A DNA stretch of 64,000 bases from a virus, in the IMG/VR virus record IMGVR_UViG_3300046318_000491, positions 1 through 64,000 of that record; one strand, 5' to 3'. Positions 15,718 to 23,625 of this stretch are shown piece by piece. The position numbers were made by a program, and so were the translations under genes. Within the stretch, counting starts at the first letter, position 1. The number at the start of each line of letters is the position of its first letter. The notes under the pieces are model-generated. The model was not told the DNA's origin, did not search any database, and worked only from the letters and a program-made list of their open reading frames with translations.

Positions 15718-16482
15718 TTAGTTATTGGTCTCAATTACACGAGTGTATGTCACAACGGTGTTGCCGTTGCCTTTTGCCCACTGGCTTATAGACACAATTG
15801 CTGTCTTTTCTCCTCGTTTTCCACCAGCGTGTATCATCTCATTTGGTCCCACGTATATACCAACGTGGTACGCGGATTTAGAGCCCTCGTATGTAAAGGC
15901 TACTATGTCTCCGATTTTTGGTTCCTTGACCAACTCTCCCGAGTTCTTCTGCAGGGAGGCACGGTGTTCTAGTGTATATCCAATCTTTCCATACATCCAA
16001 AGGACGAGACCTGAACAGTCCCAGCCATCTGGAGTGGATCCACTGAATGCGTACCAGGTCCTACCGACCTGCTTCTTTACTAGTGCTACCGCTTGATTCA
16101 GTTCTTTAGTATCTTTGGCGACACGCTCTAGTCGAGCAATCTCCGCTTCTAGCTTCTCCTGTGTAGAGAGAGCGTCTGACTGAATCTTATCTTTCTCTGC
16201 CTTCTCCCGAGCCATCCATTCCATCGAACCCATTACAGGCTCTCCGGTTTCGATGATTGGTCCAGCCTTTACGGCAGATACCTTCACGGGACCAGCCAAA
16301 GTAGCTTTCATCTTTACGATGCCACTAACCTTTGGCCCTTGAGCAGTTCTTACTTGTGTTACCTGTGTTACTTGTGTTGCTTGGTCCACCGTTGCACTTG
16401 CTTGGGCGGAGGTTCCAAACGGGGGTTTGGTACCTGTAATCATCACTAGTGCTAGTGCACTAATTGCAATGAGCTTTTTCAT
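15718..16482 (-). CDS. Secreted NlpC/P60-family cell-wall peptidase
   Basis: The 254-residue protein starts with an export signal (MKKLIAISALALVMITG, then a polar region to about residue 30). A coiled-coil-like helix follows (about 90-135), then the NlpC/P60 domain (about 138-250) with C156 in WDCSGLVLWM, H206 in YHVGIY and H218 in MIHAGGK. Such enzymes cut gamma-D-glutamyl-meso-diaminopimelate bonds. The signal plus coiled coil resembles actinobacterial RipA-like hydrolases more than a standard phage endolysin. It has an AAAGGTAGG ribosome-binding site and its own terminator. Confidence 0.85.
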   Translation of the reverse strand: MKKLIAISALALVMITGTKPPFGTSAQASATVDQATQVTQVTQVRTAQGPKVSGIVKMKATLAGPVKVSAVKAGPIIETGEPVMGSMEWMAREKAEKDKIQSDALSTQEKLEAEIARLERVAKDTKELNQAVALVKKQVGRTWYAFSGSTPDGWDCSGLVLWMYGKIGYTLEHRASLQKNSGELVKEPKIGDIVAFTYEGSKSAYHVGIYVGPNEMIHAGGKRGEKTAIVSISQWAKGNGNTVVTYTRVIETNN

Positions 16483-16639
16483 TGGCAGCCTACCTTTCAG
16501 AATTTGAATACCTTAGTACTCGGCTGTTTATTGTCAAAGTGACATTGGTTCTTATATTCAGTTATGCAAAAACCCTAGCATACGAGTCGCCTCGTGCGCA
16601 AAGGGTATTAATATTTTACCACGAATTAGGGTAGGAGGG

Positions 16640-16894
16640 TTACTTTTTACGCTTAAGTGTAGCAGGCTTTAGGCTTTTTAGCTTATTTACCCAAGGCTTG
16701 TCAGCATACTTGAACCACTCGTAAGTGAAGATACACGCGGCTATTAGAAGCCCTAGGGACTCTGCCTGGACGATGTAATAGGTAGAAGGGTCTACCAAGT
16801 ATGTCTCCCACGGGAAGTTGTAGTAGACCACAGGGAAGGCAATCGCATTGCCAAATACCACCGAGGTCACGATGCTCTTGTATATGTTTTCCAT
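16640..16894 (-). CDS. Two-span membrane protein, possible holin
   Basis: The 84-residue protein has two hydrophobic segments (about 8-26 and 42-60) and a strongly basic C-terminus (KSLKPATLKRKK). AAAGAGATGAA before the ATG serves as the ribosome-binding site. Size and topology fit a holin-like protein, and it lies upstream of the secreted NlpC/P60 gene on the same strand. The role is uncertain. Confidence 0.5.
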   Translation of the reverse strand: MENIYKSIVTSVVFGNAIAFPVVYYNFPWETYLVDPSTYYIVQAESLGLLIAACIFTYEWFKYADKPWVNKLKSLKPATLKRKK

Positions 16895-16947
16895 TTCATC
16901 TCTTTCTTTAAGGGATAGTTAGACAGTACTGCATAGTCTAAGTTTTG

Positions 16948-17418
16948 TCAAGTATTAAGCATCTTTAACTCAGTGACCGGACGTAGGTAGTCCTTAGGCA
17001 CAAAGTAGGCAGGGGGGCGTCCATTAGGCGCTTTTGACCAATAATCATTCTTTGCATAGGAGCCAAGAGCGTACCCCTGAATTGTCAGGGTTGGAAGGGT
17101 TCCGGTCACTAGGACATAGTAATCATTGTCAGGATCTGCAGAGCGAACAATCAGGCTGTTTGAGTGGCTAGGAGTCCACCTAACCTGAATGTTATGACCT
17201 AAGTCAGGGTTCTTAAAGGTATCAATTCCGCCATTCCAGTAGATACCTAACGCCTTGGCTACGCACAGCTCGGCTCCAGCGCCTTCTATATCTTCAGTCC
17301 AACTAAGGTTTACACCGCCATGGGCATTCTGACTCCCCCTACTTAGGGCGGTCATTCTACGCAGCTTACCTATTTCAGCTGCCATGGCATATTCGTGCCA
17401 GTCTAATGTAATCTCCAT
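16948..17418 (-). CDS. Unknown protein, possible PD-(D/E)XK-like fold
   Basis: The 156-residue protein has GAGAELCVAKALGIYW followed by HNIQVRWTPSHSNSLIVR and a hydrophobic strand DYYVLVTG. This order (acidic helix, central strand, Leu/Ile-rich strand) resembles small phage nuclease-fold proteins in which the strand ends in ExK; here it reads QVR, so catalytic residues are not convincing. No strong ribosome-binding site is seen; TAGGCT lies 7 bases upstream of the ATG. Treat the function as unknown. Confidence 0.5.
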   Translation of the reverse strand: MEITLDWHEYAMAAEIGKLRRMTALSRGSQNAHGGVNLSWTEDIEGAGAELCVAKALGIYWNGGIDTFKNPDLGHNIQVRWTPSHSNSLIVRSADPDNDYYVLVTGTLPTLTIQGYALGSYAKNDYWSKAPNGRPPAYFVPKDYLRPVTELKMLNT

Positions 17419-17495
17419 AATTCAGAGCCTATAGCAAAGCTACATAAAGTGCAAATAGCATAGTTTAAACACTAGAACAACTATTCTATAAAAAG

Positions 17496-17795
17496 CTAGA
17501 TCCCACATTCCGTAAGGCACTCAATGCGAGTCACCCCAGAGGTACGTCTATTGGTAAAAGTATTATCTTCGGTGGCTACATCAGAGGTCCAAATAAACAT
17601 AGGACCGCCTACCTCAGCCGTAACAGCTATAAAAGGGAACCACTCTCGGTCTTTACGCATTTCAGTTGCATCCGTACCCGGATTGCGCTTTGCACGTTTA
17701 GTGTCATAGTCAATAAGATAGGAGCTGTTTTCGGTAGTGACCTTGAACATTCCACTGGTAACCCCAGTTAGGTTTATTTGATTACTCGAGCTCAT
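17496..17795 (-). CDS. Unknown protein
   Basis: The 99-residue protein is beta-rich (FKVTTENSSYLIDYDTK, MFIWTSDVA). Its start overlaps the end of the upstream gene by 14 bases. The family is not recognised. Confidence 0.5.
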   Translation of the reverse strand: MSSSNQINLTGVTSGMFKVTTENSSYLIDYDTKRAKRNPGTDATEMRKDREWFPFIAVTAEVGGPMFIWTSDVATEDNTFTNRRTSGVTRIECLTECGI

Positions 17796-18066
17796 GATCT
17801 AAGTCTACTGCCTCTACGCAGCACCCATCACAGCCATGAACGCCACGGCCCCCATACTCAAGCCCAACCTCATCCGGATCAGGGTGCCCAACACCGTGCG
17901 CACATATACGCTCCATAAGACCTATATCCTCACGCCACTTCTGAGGAGCACTTTTTAGCGGGTGATCTGACCAATTGTGGATCGAGCAATATTTTTTAAG
18001 ACAGGTGCCATAGTCATGTACATTATTCAGCTTTTGATTGAAGCTTGTTATGTAAGTCTCAGGCAT
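17782..18066 (-). CDS. Unknown Cys/His-containing protein
   Basis: The 94-residue protein has scattered Cys and His residues (CLKKYCSIH, RICAHGVGHPD, HGCDGCC) that could bind a metal. It is acidic at the C-terminus and overlaps both neighbours. The family is not recognised. Confidence 0.5.
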   Translation of the reverse strand: MPETYITSFNQKLNNVHDYGTCLKKYCSIHNWSDHPLKSAPQKWREDIGLMERICAHGVGHPDPDEVGLEYGGRGVHGCDGCCVEAVDLDHELE

Positions 18067-18241
18067 GGTCCATATCCCTTATAGCCTGAACAATAAACCC
18101 GATATGCAGAGCATGCTCTGGGTTAGATCGCATTAGCTCTTTGGCTTGCTTTTCTAGGGCTGCAATAATATCTAGCCGCTCAAACTCGCGGCCGTTCTTT
18201 AGAAGGTCTAAATCTCTCTTAGTTAAAGTATTACTTGACAT
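18059..18241 (-). CDS. Small helical protein, unknown
   Basis: The 60-residue protein is nearly all helix (LTKRDLDLLKNG, ALEKQAKELM) and overlaps the glycosyltransferase gene by one base upstream and the next gene by eight bases downstream. Coupling is the main support. Confidence 0.45.
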   Translation of the reverse strand: MSSNTLTKRDLDLLKNGREFERLDIIAALEKQAKELMRSNPEHALHIGFIVQAIRDMDHA

Positions 18242-19248
18242 CAGGCCTCCAAAAGGTTTTTAAAGTATGGCTTTGATTCTATGGCTTTAAGTATCTCCAG
18301 CGGATCCCTGTCATGAGGAATACAGATATGAGTATGCTTTTTTAGATATGTAACATAAGTATAGGAGTGTATTGATTTATCTGGAACACCACCAAAGTTT
18401 CTATATAAAGGGGTGAGAAGCTCTACTAAAAGCCCACCGTCATTCATAAAGAAACTATTGTAAAGCCCAGAACTTGTAGCTGAGGCTATAGTTTTAGCAC
18501 TTGCCATATATTTGATTTGATCTGAAAAACTTGGAAAATCTTCCGGGACTATGATTTCAAATCCAAGGTCTTTAAAGTACTGCTCAACGAGCTCTTCATT
18601 GTGGATTCTTTTATCATCTTTAAATACTATATGTTCAGGAAAAACTATACCCTCTGGTTCTATCCCGGGATCAGCATGCTTTCTTGTTAGGTATACTTTC
18701 TTCTCTGCAGCTGGTCTATCTTCCCCGACGACTAGGTCCAAAAGAAGATCCATAACTTCTTTTAATTCAACAGGGGAAGTTTTACTATTTCTACGTTGAA
18801 TATAGTAAAAATTATTTATTTCTAGATATGTTCTTAACTCATTAGGTAGATGATTGTTCTGCGTATCGACGCAAACTACCACATAGTTAATGTTATTTTT
18901 ATCTAGCAATTTAAAAAACAAAGAATAAATTGAACCCATATTCTTATTTTGAATATTTACGTAGGTGTCAAAATCTCCTTTACTAAAGACAAATAACACA
19001 TCTTTATTTATTTTATGTTCACGCCATATGTTAGTAATAGTATTTGCGAGAGCATGAAAGAAGTTATCTTGTAAGGTAATTAAAAATTTCTTTTCTGGAC
19101 CAACTATGGAAACCTTAGTCCCGTAAAACTTTGATTCATCAGAATTAATAAAAAACTCATCCCCGCTACTGGCTACATACCTGAATTTATTATCCATAAA
19201 TTCCACGTATTGCTGAGAAACAAAAGGTGCCAGGTCAGATGTAAGCAT
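18241..19248 (-). CDS. GT61-like glycosyltransferase
   Basis: The 335-residue protein has the C-terminal features of GT61/DUF563: KVYLTRKHA, RRIHNEEL-like KRIHNEELVEQYF, GFEIIVPEDFPSFSDQI, and SATSSGLYNSFFMNDGG. GT61 enzymes include xylosyl- and N-acetylglucosaminyl-transferases. It is lower in GC than its neighbours by eye, suggesting recent transfer. TAGGAT lies 6 bases before the ATG. Together with the OCH1-like enzyme it points to glycan synthesis or glycosylation of a phage or host polymer. Confidence 0.75.
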   Translation of the reverse strand: MLTSDLAPFVSQQYVEFMDNKFRYVASSGDEFFINSDESKFYGTKVSIVGPEKKFLITLQDNFFHALANTITNIWREHKINKDVLFVFSKGDFDTYVNIQNKNMGSIYSLFFKLLDKNNINYVVVCVDTQNNHLPNELRTYLEINNFYYIQRRNSKTSPVELKEVMDLLLDLVVGEDRPAAEKKVYLTRKHADPGIEPEGIVFPEHIVFKDDKRIHNEELVEQYFKDLGFEIIVPEDFPSFSDQIKYMASAKTIASATSSGLYNSFFMNDGGLLVELLTPLYRNFGGVPDKSIHSYTYVTYLKKHTHICIPHDRDPLEILKAIESKPYFKNLLEA

Positions 19249-19254
19249 ATTTAA

Positions 19255-19260
19255 ATCCTA
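19255..19260 (-). promoter_or_regulatory. -10 hexamer for a leaderless start (TAGGAT)
   Basis: On the minus strand TAGGAT precedes the ATG at 19248 by exactly 6 bases, with no Shine-Dalgarno sequence. Confidence 0.5.
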
Positions 19261-19267
19261 TCAGGAT

Positions 19268-19519
19268 CTACTTCTTTTTCTTACTACTCTTTACAATAGG
19301 TTCAATGTCTTCAACTGGAGCTTTAGCCTGAAGATGACGCTCATATTCAATACTGCCGTAGGCGTCTACGAACTGGTACATCCACTCCATACCAGTAGTA
19401 GCGTGCGTCATAAGGTCTACGACATGAGCTTTCTTGCTCCCAAAGTCACGCTCCAGGGTGTTCTTCATAACTGTAGAAATTACTGCTACAAACTCTTCAG
19501 GTGTTAGATACTTATCCAT
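19268..19519 (-). CDS. Small unknown protein with Lys tail
   Basis: I start this at MDKYLTPEEF (83 residues) because a GAAAGGA site lies 6-7 bases upstream; longer versions lack one. The body is helical and the last residues are KSSKKKK. It overlaps the upstream gene slightly. The family is not recognised. Confidence 0.5.
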   Translation of the reverse strand: MDKYLTPEEFVAVISTVMKNTLERDFGSKKAHVVDLMTHATTGMEWMYQFVDAYGSIEYERHLQAKAPVEDIEPIVKSSKKKK

Positions 19520-19787
19520 TTTGGTTCCTTTCATTTGCATCAAAGTCTACCCACTCATTATGGGTAGAGTCAAAGTCTCCATGATCCCCCGTGATACTTT
19601 TTATAGCCATATCAATCACTCCGTAAAAAGTAGGACCAGTCCCATATGCTTCATCATCTATATCGTACTCCCAGTGAGTGGGTTGACCTAGTGATTTTAC
19701 TTTAGTAATAGTTATTACTACCTTATCCGAGTAGTCGAGGATATGATGGCAATTCTTTAGCTGGCAGTTAGGGCAATCAGGTTTCAT
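19512..19787 (-). CDS. Small protein with N-terminal Cys motif, unknown
   Basis: From the ATG at 19787 (TAATG overlap with the upstream stop) the 91-residue product begins MKPDCPNCQLKNCHH, a CxxC-x4-CHH pattern that may bind zinc. The rest is a beta-rich acidic segment. The family is not recognised. Confidence 0.5.
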   Translation of the reverse strand: MKPDCPNCQLKNCHHILDYSDKVVITITKVKSLGQPTHWEYDIDDEAYGTGPTFYGVIDMAIKSITGDHGDFDSTHNEWVDFDANERNQNG

Positions 19788-20068
19788 TAGAAAGCCTCGC
19801 ATTCAGGACAACCAATATTATCCTCGTACGGGCGTAGCTCATTTACGATACGTACTGCCATCTGAAGACCGAATGCATAACGAGAGTAGGCATTTTTATC
19901 TTTAGTAGATTCCATACACTCAGCAAATTCCATCATCTGCCCAGCGCGACGTTCAAGCTCAGCAATAATCTTGCCACGTTCCGACTGGGCACCAAGAATT
20001 TGGTTTTCCATAGTCAGCTCGTCATACTCGTCAAGAGTCAGCTTGTGAATTGGCTCTTTCTTACTCAT
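19787..20068 (-). CDS. Unknown helical protein
   Basis: The 93-residue protein is mainly helical (ERGKIIAELERRAGQMMEFAECME) and ends with a CPEC pair. It overlaps the genes on both sides (8 bases upstream, TAATG downstream). Confidence 0.5.
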   Translation of the reverse strand: MSKKEPIHKLTLDEYDELTMENQILGAQSERGKIIAELERRAGQMMEFAECMESTKDKNAYSRYAFGLQMAVRIVNELRPYEDNIGCPECEAF

Positions 20069-20438
20069 TTGTTTCTCCCTTAATGCTATCTTTCAACCAT
20101 TCCAATCGGTCCGCGACTTCAGGTAAATCGCTATTTTCAATAAACTCTTCTATCAACTTGATAACGCGTTCAATCTGCTCTTTACGGATACGCTGTTCCC
20201 ACTCTTCAAACAAGTGGACCTTACTCTGGGGCTTGATCAAAGGGTTATTGATCCAGTGCTCACGAGCATCATACTCTTCCTGACCGATTGATTTAATGAT
20301 GGCATCTTCAACCTCCATTGACCAATCCATGTACTCACGCATGGCCTTACGTTTTGCAGCAGTAGCGATCTGCTCGTCATCTAGACCATCATAGATAGCG
20401 TCATCTGAATTGTCCCAGTCCTTTTCCCAACTAGCCAT
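20061..20438 (-). CDS. Unknown acidic helical protein
   Basis: The 125-residue protein is strongly acidic and helical (EQRIRKEQIERVIKLIEEF). It overlaps the upstream gene by 8 bases and the downstream gene by 8 bases. The family is not recognised. Confidence 0.55.
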   Translation of the reverse strand: MASWEKDWDNSDDAIYDGLDDEQIATAAKRKAMREYMDWSMEVEDAIIKSIGQEEYDAREHWINNPLIKPQSKVHLFEEWEQRIRKEQIERVIKLIEEFIENSDLPEVADRLEWLKDSIKGETNE

Positions 20439-20907
20439 TATGAGTCACCCAGAAATAGCTACACTTTTCACAGCAAGGTTCATTACTTTTATCAATCACT
20501 GATGACTTGAAGTCATAATAGTAAGCATCATCCTTGCGGTACAAGTTTGCCTTGTGTGTAGTAGTAACGCGACTCATGATGGCTCGGTCATTGAACCAGC
20601 CAGGTAGCCCATTACCCCAATTAGCAATAGTTGCTACACGAAGGGCCATAAGGTTCTCCTTGTTCTTATCAGTCTTGATCCCACGGCGGTCAGCCTCACG
20701 AATCATCGCAAGAGTATAGTCGAATAGAGCATTCTCGTGACCGCGCCACATCTTTACAGCAGGGTGATTACGCCACCCAGCTTTAGGATCTGGGTTATTA
20801 AGGACCTTAAGAATCTGATAGCACTCTAGGATCTGCTTGTTCAATCGCTTTGAGTCCAGCACACTAGCTGTTTTATCAAAGTCTTTATAAGGTAGGAATG
20901 TTTGCAT
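20431..20907 (-). CDS. MSMEG_6728-like / pyrimidine-dimer glycosylase-family protein
   Basis: The 158-residue protein begins MQTFLPYKDFDKTASVLDSK, then RLNKQILECYQILKVL and NHPAVKMWRGHENALFDYTL. This is the pattern of the actinobacterial MSMEG_6728 family, related to the T4 endonuclease V (pyrimidine dimer DNA glycosylase) fold. A base-excision repair role is likely but not proven. The C-terminus adds a CCEKC motif. It is an actinobacterial-flavoured gene that supports the proposed host. Confidence 0.7.
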   Translation of the reverse strand: MQTFLPYKDFDKTASVLDSKRLNKQILECYQILKVLNNPDPKAGWRNHPAVKMWRGHENALFDYTLAMIREADRRGIKTDKNKENLMALRVATIANWGNGLPGWFNDRAIMSRVTTTHKANLYRKDDAYYYDFKSSVIDKSNEPCCEKCSYFWVTHNG

Positions 20908-20909
20908 TA

Positions 20910-21131
20910 TTAGACAGCACGACTTTCTAGAGGCAGCTCGACATATTGAACAGGCCGTGCTCTACGAGCAAGAACCTTACGAACATAGCGATCAGCAGAT
21001 TTTACATTACGAGCATACTTCAGCGGGACCCATATGGCACTTGGTTCTGACTTTCCTTGAACCCAGCCAGCGTTTCTAGATTCCCAGTCTCGTTTAAAAC
21101 GGAACTCTACATACGGTAGATCATTACTCAT
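20910..21131 (-). CDS. Small basic unknown protein
   Basis: The 73-residue protein is basic and Arg-rich (FRFKRDWESRN, YVRKVLARRARP). It overlaps the exonuclease gene by 8 bases. The basic character suggests nucleic-acid binding; nothing more can be said. Confidence 0.5.
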   Translation of the reverse strand: MSNDLPYVEFRFKRDWESRNAGWVQGKSEPSAIWVPLKYARNVKSADRYVRKVLARRARPVQYVELPLESRAV

Positions 21132-21687
21132 TATTATTTCCTTTCAGATTATTACTTAGGTACTCAAAACAGTAGAGACTCATCTTGGCATCCCAGCCAG
21201 CATCGTGAGCATCCTCATAGCCAATTTTTTCGATTGCATATTCTTTAGAGCGTTTTTTCCATGACTCAAAGTTTAGATTGTCTTTACCGTCAAGCGTAAA
21301 GCAAAGAGCATTTAGGTCAACAGTCCTACGAGAAAATAGCGAGTAGGTAGCCGGAAGGGTTTTACGAACGAATGGCATATCAAATGCTCCAACATTCCAA
21401 CCAACCGGAACGGTCTTAGTACGACGTTTAGGGCTAGCTCCCTGACCAACTAGGAAATCGTATACATTACGATCAACTTCTTCAAAGTTAACCGAAGACG
21501 GCAACATCTCCCGAGTAAAGCCAGGGACAGCCACGGCTTCCTCATCCCACAGCATTTCACCGGGATTGATCATTGCTGAGTAGGACGCACCATTTGCTAG
21601 CGCAAGACCAATTTGGAGCAGACGTCCACCTCGGTCTAACTCGCTACTTGACATCTCACCGTCAAGTCCTACGTACATAAAGCTCAT
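21124..21687 (-). CDS. DEDDh-type 3'-5' exonuclease
   Basis: The 187-residue protein shows the DEDDh exonuclease motifs in order: GLDGEMSS (D9-x-E11, ExoI), WNVGAFDMPFV (ExoII) and AHDAGWDAKMS (ExoIII, His plus Asp). It resembles the oligoribonuclease/DnaQ superfamily and is a single-domain enzyme, so it probably acts as a free exonuclease in nucleotide recycling or repair. A GAAAG-rich site precedes the ATG. Confidence 0.8.
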   Translation of the reverse strand: MSFMYVGLDGEMSSSELDRGGRLLQIGLALANGASYSAMINPGEMLWDEEAVAVPGFTREMLPSSVNFEEVDRNVYDFLVGQGASPKRRTKTVPVGWNVGAFDMPFVRKTLPATYSLFSRRTVDLNALCFTLDGKDNLNFESWKKRSKEYAIEKIGYEDAHDAGWDAKMSLYCFEYLSNNLKGNNNE

Positions 21688-21699
21688 TTTCTTTTCTTT

Positions 21700-22248
21700 C
21701 TATCCAATAAACTCTAATGTACCAGCTACAACCATTTCTGTCAACTTCTTGTTTGTTTTGAGATCAACCTCGCGCCAGTGGCCTTCACCTTCATAGTAGA
21801 AGAGGTCTGCCTTATTGTCCTGATACCAACCAATTTCCATGTGCGGGATAGGAATTGAGGGCTCTTCCGATGGGATTAGTTCATTACGAAGTGTTGCTAG
21901 ATCTACATCTTCAAGCTTTGCCCCATGAATATCCGTAACTACAGGAATAGCTTTAGGATCAAGCTTCTCCCATTTGTTATTTGCGTGAGGCTCAACCTTC
22001 ATTGCGTAGATAATTCCATTTTTCTTACGAAGCTGAATAATGTCATTATCATTAGGGGCTAGCTTGTTTGCCCAAGAGTTAACAAATTCAGTTGTCAGAT
22101 CAACAGTAGACGCAGTTGGGGCCAGAGAGCTCCAAGTAGTCCCATTCCAAAATCCAACGTCGCCAACGTTGGGCCCTGAGGATCCAACATGTAGGTGAGT
22201 ACCTAGCGCACTTCCGATATCTGTACCACGGTGTTCTCTAGTCTTCAT
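21700..22248 (-). CDS. Unknown protein with N-terminal fibre-like segment
   Basis: I start this at MKTREHRG (182 residues), which overlaps the upstream gene end by 11 bases; the longer frame would run across that gene. Residues of about 10-45 (GSSGPNVGDVGFWNGTTWSSL) resemble the short repeats in phage tail proteins. The rest looks alpha/beta. The family is not recognised. Confidence 0.5.
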   Translation of the reverse strand: MKTREHRGTDIGSALGTHLHVGSSGPNVGDVGFWNGTTWSSLAPTASTVDLTTEFVNSWANKLAPNDNDIIQLRKKNGIIYAMKVEPHANNKWEKLDPKAIPVVTDIHGAKLEDVDLATLRNELIPSEEPSIPIPHMEIGWYQDNKADLFYYEGEGHWREVDLKTNKKLTEMVVAGTLEFIG

Positions 22249-22426
22249 CTTCCACCTCCACAAAATCAAAAATTTGCTTTCTAAGTCGATCATGTAACTT
22301 ACTTGCATAAGCACTAGCATCCCACATCTGAGTATTCCCATAGTGAATCTCAGCAAGCTTTAATGCGGTCAGTAGACGATACACGTCGTCCTGAGGGATA
22401 TCAATATTTATTAGAGTCTTAGTCAT
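22238..22426 (-). CDS. Small unknown protein downstream of protease
   Basis: The 62-residue protein (MTKTLINIDIPQDDVYRLL...) shares one base with the stop of the subtilisin gene, so it is coupled. It is alpha/beta with an acidic end (VEVEDED). A small inhibitor or chaperone of the protease is possible but only by position. Confidence 0.5.
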   Translation of the reverse strand: MTKTLINIDIPQDDVYRLLTALKLAEIHYGNTQMWDASAYASKLHDRLRKQIFDFVEVEDED

Positions 22427-23601
22427 TACTTGATCCTTACAGTTAGGCTAGGCTGTCCAGTCCCTAATGAACCAACAGCACTAACTCGATAATAACCAGC
22501 TATTGCAACATCTGCAAATATATCTGCAGTATTAGTAGTGACGACGACAGTCCATGTACTTCCAGTAACACTGCTCTCGATCTTGTAGCCAATAATTCCA
22601 GAGGTAGGGGCATTTGTCGGAGCAGACCACGAAAGCTTATAACCCGTTGCGCTCTTACTTGCAAATACTCCAGAGACCTTACCTGGAAGAGTAGTACCAA
22701 TTATCTTAGGTGTGCTCGGTACAGTAATGCTAGCAACTCCACCTAAGAAAGATGTATTTAGTAAATAGTTGCCATTACTTGATTTAGCGTCTACAACTAC
22801 ATCCCTGAGGGCACCAGCACGAAGTGCTTGCGCAACTTCAGCCGGCTTAGCAGTTGGATTCTTTTCTAGGTATAAGGCAGCTACACCAGCAACGTGTGGC
22901 GAGGCCATTGAGGTTCCGGTCATGGTCTTGAATGCTGATGGATTCTGCCAGTCCTCCGAGTCAATCAACCCACCAGGAGCAAAGATATCTACGCAGTCAC
23001 CAAATGCAGAGGTATTTGTACGCTGATCATTTTTATTGATACCAGCAACAGTGAATGCATTAGGAGTGCCAGATGGGCTCCACTTACATGCATCAGTGTT
23101 TGTATTAGAAGCAGCAACTACTGCAAGGATTCCAGCAGCATAAAGACGATCAATAGCTGCATCTACAGTCGGGCTCTTACCAACAGTGACGCTGATATTT
23201 ACAACAGCAGGTCCTTTATTGAGTGTAAGAACCTTGTCGATGCCAGCAACTAGATCTTTAGGATAGACAACACCCTTACAGTCTGCAATTTTAATAGAGA
23301 CAATTTTTACATTCTTAGCTACGCCAAACTCAGAGGATCCAATGATTCCGGCAACGTGCGTACCGTGACCGTGACAGTCGACATCGCCAGAGGCGCGTCC
23401 ACCAAACCCAGGGTCAGTAGATACAACTCCAGTATCTAGAACGTAAGCAGTAACCCCAGCACCAGTGTAGGCAACAGAGTAGTTACCATCAATGGCACCA
23501 TCTAGACGGTCTAGGCCCCATGAAGAGACAGCGGCATAGGCAGGAACAGCAGTTAAGCTAAGTGAAGCAATCAAGGCTCCAATAATTATCTTTTTATTCA
23601 T
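22426..23601 (-). CDS. Secreted subtilisin-like serine protease (S8) with C-terminal Fn3-like domain
   Basis: The 391-residue protein has a signal peptide (1-23, AYA at the end) and a complete S8 catalytic domain: D56 (VLDTG), H79 (HGHGTH), N166 oxyanion residue (AASN) and S231 (GTSMASPH). The pattern is proteinase K-like. There is no recognisable inhibitory propeptide. Residues of about 300-391 form an Fn3-like module. A secreted protease is unusual for a phage; it may trim surface proteins or process virion proteins outside the cell. TATAGT lies 6 bases before the ATG. Confidence 0.88.
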   Translation of the reverse strand: MNKKIIIGALIASLSLTAVPAYAAVSSWGLDRLDGAIDGNYSVAYTGAGVTAYVLDTGVVSTDPGFGGRASGDVDCHGHGTHVAGIIGSSEFGVAKNVKIVSIKIADCKGVVYPKDLVAGIDKVLTLNKGPAVVNISVTVGKSPTVDAAIDRLYAAGILAVVAASNTNTDACKWSPSGTPNAFTVAGINKNDQRTNTSAFGDCVDIFAPGGLIDSEDWQNPSAFKTMTGTSMASPHVAGVAALYLEKNPTAKPAEVAQALRAGALRDVVVDAKSSNGNYLLNTSFLGGVASITVPSTPKIIGTTLPGKVSGVFASKSATGYKLSWSAPTNAPTSGIIGYKIESSVTGSTWTVVVTTNTADIFADVAIAGYYRVSAVGSLGTGQPSLTVRIK

Positions 23602-23607
23602 GCCCTA

Positions 23608-23613
23608 ACTATA
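23608..23613 (-). promoter_or_regulatory. -10 hexamer for a leaderless start (TATAGT)
   Basis: On the minus strand TATAGT precedes the ATG at 23601 by exactly 6 bases. Confidence 0.45.
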
Positions 23614-23625
23614 AGCACATAAAAA

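Noticed and set aside
15718-16482. Second phage endolysin
   Set aside because: The signal peptide, coiled coil and separate transcript fit a secreted cell-wall hydrolase better than a holin-dependent endolysin.
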